Below are positions 59,318 through 64,000 of a stretch of 64,000 nt of DNA, piece by piece (position 1 is the stretch's first letter; the number at the start of each line of letters is the position of its first letter). This DNA is from Rhipicephalus microplus. Lineage: Eukaryota > Arthropoda > Arachnida > Ixodida > Ixodidae. A program made the position numbers and the translations under genes. The notes beneath the pieces were generated by a model. It made no database searches and had not been told where the DNA came from. It worked only from the letters and a program-made list of their open reading frames with translations. The stretch lies in contig NC_134705.1 of assembly GCF_043290135.1 (NCBI RefSeq), positions 37,947,771 through 38,011,770 on the forward strand. Reading direction: 5' to 3'.

Positions 59318-59372
59318 AGTGTTTAATTCGACAGTTTCGGCCAGAGTCTGGCCTTCATCAGGAGTCATGGTA
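59318..59372 (-). ncRNA. Hammerhead-ribozyme-like motif of the PLE
   Basis: On the minus strand: CTGATGA (59361-59355), a stem GGCCA/TGGCC with a 5-base loop, GAAA (59338-59335), then C-T-G-T-C with the predicted cut after the C at 59330. Stem III (AC..GT) is minimal, as in dimer-type hammerheads. Stem I pairs five of six positions. One extra A sits between the CTGATGA core and stem II. Hammerheads have been reported in Penelope-like elements, and the position at the element end agrees. Confidence 0.7.
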
Positions 59373-59762
59373 CATTCTGTTTGCGCTCACATTTATAGTA
59401 TTTTGGGTAAAAAATGAGAGGGAAGGAACGAAAAAAAAAACAGAAAGAAAGAAAGAGTTTGAAAAACGAGAGAGGAAAGGATATCCAGAAAGTTCCAGGT
59501 TCCACTGTGCTTCGCGAGTGGCGTCGTCAGTGTGTATTTTCTTAGTATTGCGTTCAGTGCAGTTTGGTGGCGGTCCCTTTATTGTAGACGGGGCCTGGCT
59601 AAGGTAAGGGCTTGCGTGTCGCGAAAAATGCTTTTTTTATTATTATTTTTTATTTTTTATTTTTTAAAGACCGTCACTAATTCGGCGTCGGGGACAGCGT
59701 TCCGAGGCTCCAGGAAGTCGGCGCGGGAGAAAATGTTTCTTAAGGCGCTGTCTGTCGTTTTG

Positions 59763-60090
59763 AATGCTATTTTGCTCTGCGAATCCGCGTTTGGGGGTTT
59801 TAATTGTGTATGGGGTGGCCCTTCTATATGTCGGGCTTTGTTGTCGAAATGCGGGAAGGGTTTCCAAACTGCGAGAAAGGACGTTTGAAGTGATTGCTAT
59901 TTTGTACTGGGAAACCGCGTTCGGGGCGTTTAGTTGTGTATGTGGATGTCGGGCTTTGTTGCCAAAATCGGGGAAGGGTTGCCAAAAGGCGAGAAGGGGC
60001 GTTTGAAGTGATTGCATTTTGTTCTGGGAATCCACGTTCGGGGCTTTTAGTTGTGCATGCGGTGACCCTTCGACAAGTCGGGCTTACAAC
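59763..60090. repeat. Tandem repeat in PLE 3' UTR (about 125 bp)
   Basis: Units starting TGCTATTTTGYWCTG at 59765 and 59893, and TGCATTTTGTTCTG at 60013 (periods 128 and 120). Shared blocks: AACCGCGTTCGGGG-like, TCGGGCTTTGTTG, and GCGAGAAGGGGCGTTTGAAG-like. Third unit partial. Confidence 0.8.
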
Positions 60091-60306
60091 TATTGTTCGG
60101 TTATTCAGAGAAATAGAAATAGACGACAGTGGTTCACTGAAACACGCAAAGATATTTGTAGTTGTCCAGTCCTCGTCGCCGCCACAGTGCCGCGAAATCT
60201 TGAACTGTTATGATTACAATTATAAACTTACATATACACACATACACCCCCATACATATGCGCATATGCATAAGTACATATACACATATAAATGCATATG
60301 TATATA

Positions 60307-62931
60307 TTATAGTGCTTTGATTGCTGCAAGTGTACCCGGACTTTCATTTATGCCTTTTTCGAGGGTGTTAAATCGGTGTATGAGGTATGATTCACGTTGT
60401 TCACGTTCCCGGTTTGATTTAAATCCTGTTTCTAAAAGTGTGACTGACAATTTGTCGGAGGAGTGGCCGGGAAGGTTAAGGTGTTTTGATAGAGGTAGAT
60501 TCGGCGCTGATTTCGCGTGGGCTCTGTGATTATTGAAACGAATCCTAAAGGGTGTTTCCGTTTGTCCGATGTATTGCATGCCGCACACGTTGCATTCAAG
60601 TAGATATACCACATTAGGGGAATCGCATGTTAGATTTCCTCGTATGTTAATTGAAAAGTTGGATTGTGTGCTGCTTGCCTTGCTTGTATCTCGCATCGCT
60701 TTGCATACAAAACATCGAGGCTTCAGACAAGGTCGGCATGAACTGTCGGAAGTTGAAGTATTGATTTGGGAGTTTACAAGTGTGTCTTTGAGGTTGCGTG
60801 TTCGTCGGTAAACGACGCCAGGAGCCGATGGGAATGCACGTTTTAGACGTTCACTTTGTTCCAGTATGTTGTAATGTCGTTTAAGGATTTTGTTAACGTT
60901 GGGGAAATTCGTGCTGTATGTTAAACATAGGTGTGTCTGTTGCAGGTTGTGTTGTGGTGGCCGCTTCATCAGAAGGTCATCACGCTGAAGTTTTCTAGCT
61001 TTTTGAATAGCGTCATCAATTACATGTGGAGGATATTTCTGTTTTTCGAGCACGAGTTTAAGCTTTTGTGAGCTCGCGTGGAAGTCAGTGTCTTTTGAGC
61101 AAATTCGCTTAAAACGGTGGGCCTGGCCGTATGGAATGCTGTTTTTACAATGGCGTGGATGATCACTTTGGTAATGGAGGTACTGTTGTCGATCTGTTGG
61201 TTTGCGGTAGAGGGTTGTGGAAAGTTTATCATCTTCTATTATTATGGTAACGTCAAGGAAATTTACGGTTACTTGTGAGTAGGTGTGTGTGAAGTGTATG
61301 TTTGGATGCACAGTATTGTAAGTATCGATAAAGTTTAGCAGTTCATCCTCGCTGTGAGTCCAAATAAGAAAAATATCGTCAATGTACCGCCTGTATAGGA
61401 GTGGTTTCAAGGGAGTTTGGGACAAAAATTCGGTTTCTAGTTCTCCCATAAAAATGTTAGCATAGTTTGGTGCGAGTTTGGTACCCATGGCGGTGCCGCT
61501 GATTTGTCGAAAGTACTCTTGGTTGAACTCGAATGAGTTCAGTTCTAATACAAGTCTTGTGAGGCTTGCGATGGCAGAGAAATCTGGGGTGTCAGGTTGT
61601 CTATGGTTTGTGTATGTGTTTTTTAATGCCGCTATGCCATCATCGTGGGGAATATTTGTATAAAGTGAAGACACATCAAGGGTAACTAAGTATGAGTGTT
61701 TCGGAATGCGCAGGTCTGCAATATCTCGAAGAAAATGTGAGGTGTCTTTTACGTACGACCCGAGAGTGCACGGAATGTGGCCTATTAATTTGTCTACGTA
61801 CCCTGATATGGGCTCGGTTACTGTGCCTATACCTGAAATGATTGGTCGGCCTGGATTACCGGGTTTATGAATTTTTGGGAGTATGTAGAAGCGCCCTGGA
61901 CGAGGGTGTACTGGCCGCATTAATTTGTGCTCACTGCGTGTTATTCTTCCCTCGTCCAACAGCTTCTTCAGTTCTGTTGCTACAATACGCGTGTATTTCT
62001 CTGTCGGGTCCCCTGGGAGGCGTTCGTAGAATTTTAAGTCGTTTAGTTGACGGTATGCTTCTTGTAGGTAGTCGGTTGTATTTAGGACTACAATTGCCCC
62101 TCCTTTGTCAGCGGGCTTTATTATTATATCAGTCCTAGATGTTAGGTTTTGCATACTCTTTTTCTCGGATTTTGTCATGTTTTCCCGCTTTCCCTTCTGT
62201 CTGTGATACTCCTGTAATATATCTTTCTGGACCGCGTTAATATATAAGTCCAGACACTTGTCTCGATGACTATTTGGTGTCCAATCGCTTGTTTGGTGGC
62301 GGGGAGTCTTTGGAATGTTAGACGGCTTGTCCAAGAAATATTCGTGCAGCCTCAATTTTCTAGCGAAGTTGTCGAGGTCTCGGAGTAAGTGAAACTCATC
62401 GAAAGATTTTCTAGTTGGGCAGAAGTTTAGTCCTTTAGATAATAGTTTTACTTCATCAGTTGACAAACTCGTGTCTGATAGGTTTATAATCGCAGCGTCG
62501 TAGTGAGTGTTGATAGGTGTTTTCTTGTTTGTGCCGTGAGTTTCCTCGTGGGTGAATGTGTTGTAGTCATACAGTGTAGCGTCTGGTAGTGTGGGGTTGG
62601 AAACATTGTCTCTTTTAAGTTTCTGTATTTTAGTTTTCTTGACCTCTTGGTATTTATTCTGTTCGAACTCTGTTAGTAGGGTGATTTCCTCGTTTGATAA
62701 GTGGTTGTTGTCGCGCAGAATGGCGTTGGTCATGTTGGTCAGTTTCTTTACTTGTTTTTCACTGTGGTTGATTGCAATTTCTGTTAGCTTGAGTGATGCT
62801 TCTAGAAGGACGTTTTGCCATGCGGCCTGGTTGTTTTCGTCGAGATTTGTGGCGGCAGGGGTGATGGAGAGTGTCATTCCTTTGGGGGCTATTCTAGCAT
62901 TTAGGTATACTTGCAGCGTCGATCTATGCAT
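60307..62931 (-). CDS. Penelope-like RT with GIY-YIG endonuclease
   Basis: 874 codons, ATG at 62931-62929, TAA at 60309-60307, no break. Residues 268-290 (DIIIKPADKGGAIVVLN) and 345-367 (RFYILPKIHKPGNPGRPI) are the PLE fingers. Catalytic palm: TLDVSSLYTNIP (Asp419) and YRRYIDDIFLIW (Asp518, Asp519), with GTAMGTKLAPNYAN between. C732, C735, C740 and C743 form a C-x2-C-x4-C-x2-C cluster typical of the PLE linker. GIY-YIG nuclease 774-865: VVYLLEC, YIGQTETPFRIRFNNH, then Glu of REQRESYL and Asn of KGINES, all catalytic positions kept. It cuts target DNA and copies RNA there. The frame stays open 31 codons upstream of the ATG to a TGA at 63025-63027, and that stretch (LKVRKLTDKRIRHA) looks like part of the protein, so the true start is doubtful. 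Confidence 0.92.
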   Translation of the reverse strand: MHRSTLQVYLNARIAPKGMTLSITPAATNLDENNQAAWQNVLLEASLKLTEIAINHSEKQVKKLTNMTNAILRDNNHLSNEEITLLTEFEQNKYQEVKKTKIQKLKRDNVSNPTLPDATLYDYNTFTHEETHGTNKKTPINTHYDAAIINLSDTSLSTDEVKLLSKGLNFCPTRKSFDEFHLLRDLDNFARKLRLHEYFLDKPSNIPKTPRHQTSDWTPNSHRDKCLDLYINAVQKDILQEYHRQKGKRENMTKSEKKSMQNLTSRTDIIIKPADKGGAIVVLNTTDYLQEAYRQLNDLKFYERLPGDPTEKYTRIVATELKKLLDEGRITRSEHKLMRPVHPRPGRFYILPKIHKPGNPGRPIISGIGTVTEPISGYVDKLIGHIPCTLGSYVKDTSHFLRDIADLRIPKHSYLVTLDVSSLYTNIPHDDGIAALKNTYTNHRQPDTPDFSAIASLTRLVLELNSFEFNQEYFRQISGTAMGTKLAPNYANIFMGELETEFLSQTPLKPLLYRRYIDDIFLIWTHSEDELLNFIDTYNTVHPNIHFTHTYSQVTVNFLDVTIIIEDDKLSTTLYRKPTDRQQYLHYQSDHPRHCKNSIPYGQAHRFKRICSKDTDFHASSQKLKLVLEKQKYPPHVIDDAIQKARKLQRDDLLMKRPPQHNLQQTHLCLTYSTNFPNVNKILKRHYNILEQSERLKRAFPSAPGVVYRRTRNLKDTLVNSQINTSTSDSSCRPCLKPRCFVCKAMRDTSKASSTQSNFSINIRGNLTCDSPNVVYLLECNVCGMQYIGQTETPFRIRFNNHRAHAKSAPNLPLSKHLNLPGHSSDKLSVTLLETGFKSNREREQRESYLIHRFNTLEKGINESPGTLAAIKAL

Positions 62932-63024
62932 TGCATGTCTGATTCGTTTATCCGTGAGTTTTCTTACTTTAAGAAAAGTGGCACTGTAACCGGAGAGCAG
63001 AGAGCTGGACTTACAGATTGGAAG

Positions 63025-64000
63025 TCAGTCTTCTTTTGGGCGCGGGGACGGCACTGCAGAAGTCCGAAGGTTGTAGGTGTGTTGTGTAGGCCTTCGTCGT
63101 TGAAAGGATGATCCGGGCGTCGAGCTGCTGGCAGGCGTTGAGCTCCGAGCGAGCGTTGAGGGCAGGATGTCCGTGTTGCTCGATGTTTCTTTGGGTGGGG
63201 TCGGCAATAGAGCAACACGCCTCTGTTGGTCGGCAGGTTTCACCTCTTGGGAAGGTGCGGTACTGCTGTCGATGACGGTGGGCTGTATCGGGCGTCGAGG
63301 TGTTATACTTTCAACGATCGTTGGGAACTCTGTCGTGGTGTCAGAGGTCTGCAGTGCTCCGGGAACGTGTTGGTGACTTCTGGTTCCCTGGTGATATTCT
63401 TCTGTTCGCATTTGGATGGGAGTGGTAGGTTGGGATGACCACCCCGCGGCAGGCTCGAGGTTCCCGCGATATATTGCCCCTTTCAGCGTTTGAGCAATGA
63501 GTGCTACCCCCATGAAGCTCGGATGTAGTCCGTCCGCAGCAAGGAAACGTCTGGCTGGCAGTTGGTCGAATTCATAGTCGATGTATGACACCTTGCCCGG
63601 TTTCCGGCAGTACGTCTTGATTGTCTCATTAAAGTGACGAGCTTCCCTGTTGAAGCGGTGGACGAATTTCTCGTTGGAACGTTGTAGGCGCCTGTTGGTG
63701 GATCGTGGTGGCACACATGAGACAATTAGTCTGTCAAGTTCCGGGCGTCTTTGAAGAGTGTTATTTACCAGGCGGCGAAGGCGGCGAAGGGACTCATCCG
63801 GCCCGTACAGTTCCAATTCGCTCGTCCCCACGTGGAAAACGAGCGTGGTTACTGAGCGTGGCACATTTGCCAGCTCATCTTCAATATCGAAAGTGGATGC
63901 TCCGCGGATCGTTATGAATGCCGGTGTTGACTTGTCGTAGGGGTTGAAGTGTCGATGAAGGTATCTCGTTTGTGAATTTCCAATGATAGCTGTACTTGGT
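63025..64000 (-). CDS. SGNH/GDSL hydrolase-like ORF, 5' end outside window
   Basis: Open from the window end to TGA at 63027-63025 (at least 324 codons). Motifs in order: AIIGNSQTRYL (about 63956-63990), matching block I with the nucleophile Ser; TTLVFHVGTSEL (63804-63840), a block III in which the usual Asn-Asp is Ser-Glu; and DGLHPSFMG, block V with Asp and His (about 63507-63533). After about residue 170 the chain is Pro/Ser/Thr/Gln-rich and likely disordered, ending RPKED. SGNH domains hydrolyse esters. They occur in ORF1 of some CR1 LINEs and with some rotifer PLE-associated giant elements; the role in transposition is unknown. It is in the same frame as the RT ORF. Confidence 0.75.
   Translation of the reverse strand, partial: PSTAIIGNSQTRYLHRHFNPYDKSTPAFITIRGASTFDIEDELANVPRSVTTLVFHVGTSELELYGPDESLRRLRRLVNNTLQRRPELDRLIVSCVPPRSTNRRLQRSNEKFVHRFNREARHFNETIKTYCRKPGKVSYIDYEFDQLPARRFLAADGLHPSFMGVALIAQTLKGAIYRGNLEPAAGWSSQPTTPIQMRTEEYHQGTRSHQHVPGALQTSDTTTEFPTIVESITPRRPIQPTVIDSSTAPSQEVKPADQQRRVALLPTPPKETSSNTDILPSTLARSSTPASSSTPGSSFQRRRPTQHTYNLRTSAVPSPRPKED

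Larger units (their letters stand above)
59281..64000 (-). mobile_element. Penelope-like element with GIY-YIG and SGNH ORF
   Basis: Minus-strand retroelement running past the window end. From its 5' side: SGNH-like ORF (from beyond 64000 to 63025), TGA, RT plus GIY-YIG ORF (ends 60307), 3' UTR with microsatellite (60225-60305) and tandem repeats (59763-60090), and a hammerhead-like motif (about 59320-59372) next to a (TA)n run. It is the only element here with a long undamaged enzyme frame, so it is the youngest, and it may come from an active family. Confidence 0.9.

Noticed and set aside
59532..60529. Plus-strand frames of 80-211 codons opposite the PLE 3' UTR
   Set aside because: They run through GC-rich tandem repeats and lie antisense to the element; no domain.
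63025..63027. TGA as selenocysteine codon
   Set aside because: No reason to expect Sec between an SGNH tail and an RT N-terminus, and no SECIS-like structure was identified.

Overview
Eukaryotic DNA, AT-rich and built almost entirely of transposable elements. It looks like a chromosomal segment of a hard tick (Ixodida). This rests on recognition, not a search: several tRNA-derived SINE copies of a kind familiar from ixodid sequence, plus a mix of I-clade, RTE, CR1/Jockey-like, Ty3/Gypsy and Penelope-like elements. No complete host gene can be supported. The small open frames over most of the window look like noise.

Layout. The frame of the window is a direct segmental duplication of about 11 kb. 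Copy A runs from base 1 to about 11.4 kb. Copy B runs from about 28.0 to 52.3 kb and is swollen by insertions. The copies share an old 5'-truncated SINE, a second tRNA-like SINE, a foldback hairpin and a terminal minisatellite, so all of these predate the duplication. Copy B was later hit by a 2A-bearing LINE (30.5-34.4 kb, minus strand) and by a second LINE (34.7-42.9 kb, plus strand). The second LINE itself carries an RTE element (35.3-38.5 kb) in its 5' leader and a SINE (41.3-41.5 kb) inside its RT gene. The spacer between the copies holds a decayed Ty3/Gypsy element whose 5' LTR seems to be split by an I-clade LINE with an RNase H domain (16.5-20.5 kb).

Right end. A third LINE (55.0-59.2 kb) with tandem 5' monomers is followed on the minus strand by a Penelope-like element (59.3 kb to past the window end). 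This is the best-preserved coding unit here. It has an 874-codon uninterrupted frame with RT, a Cys cluster and a GIY-YIG endonuclease. Upstream, in the same frame and separated by one TGA, is an SGNH/GDSL-hydrolase-like ORF. A hammerhead-ribozyme-like motif lies at its 3' end.

How it fits together. Almost every coding piece serves retrotransposition: endonuclease nicks target, RT copies, and RNase H, 2A and ORF1 RNA-binding are accessories. All elements except the Penelope-like one carry frameshifts, stops or active-site changes. Several exon-like segments in copy A have good splice signals, and the matching sites in copy B are broken. They are offered only as weak candidates for a host gene.
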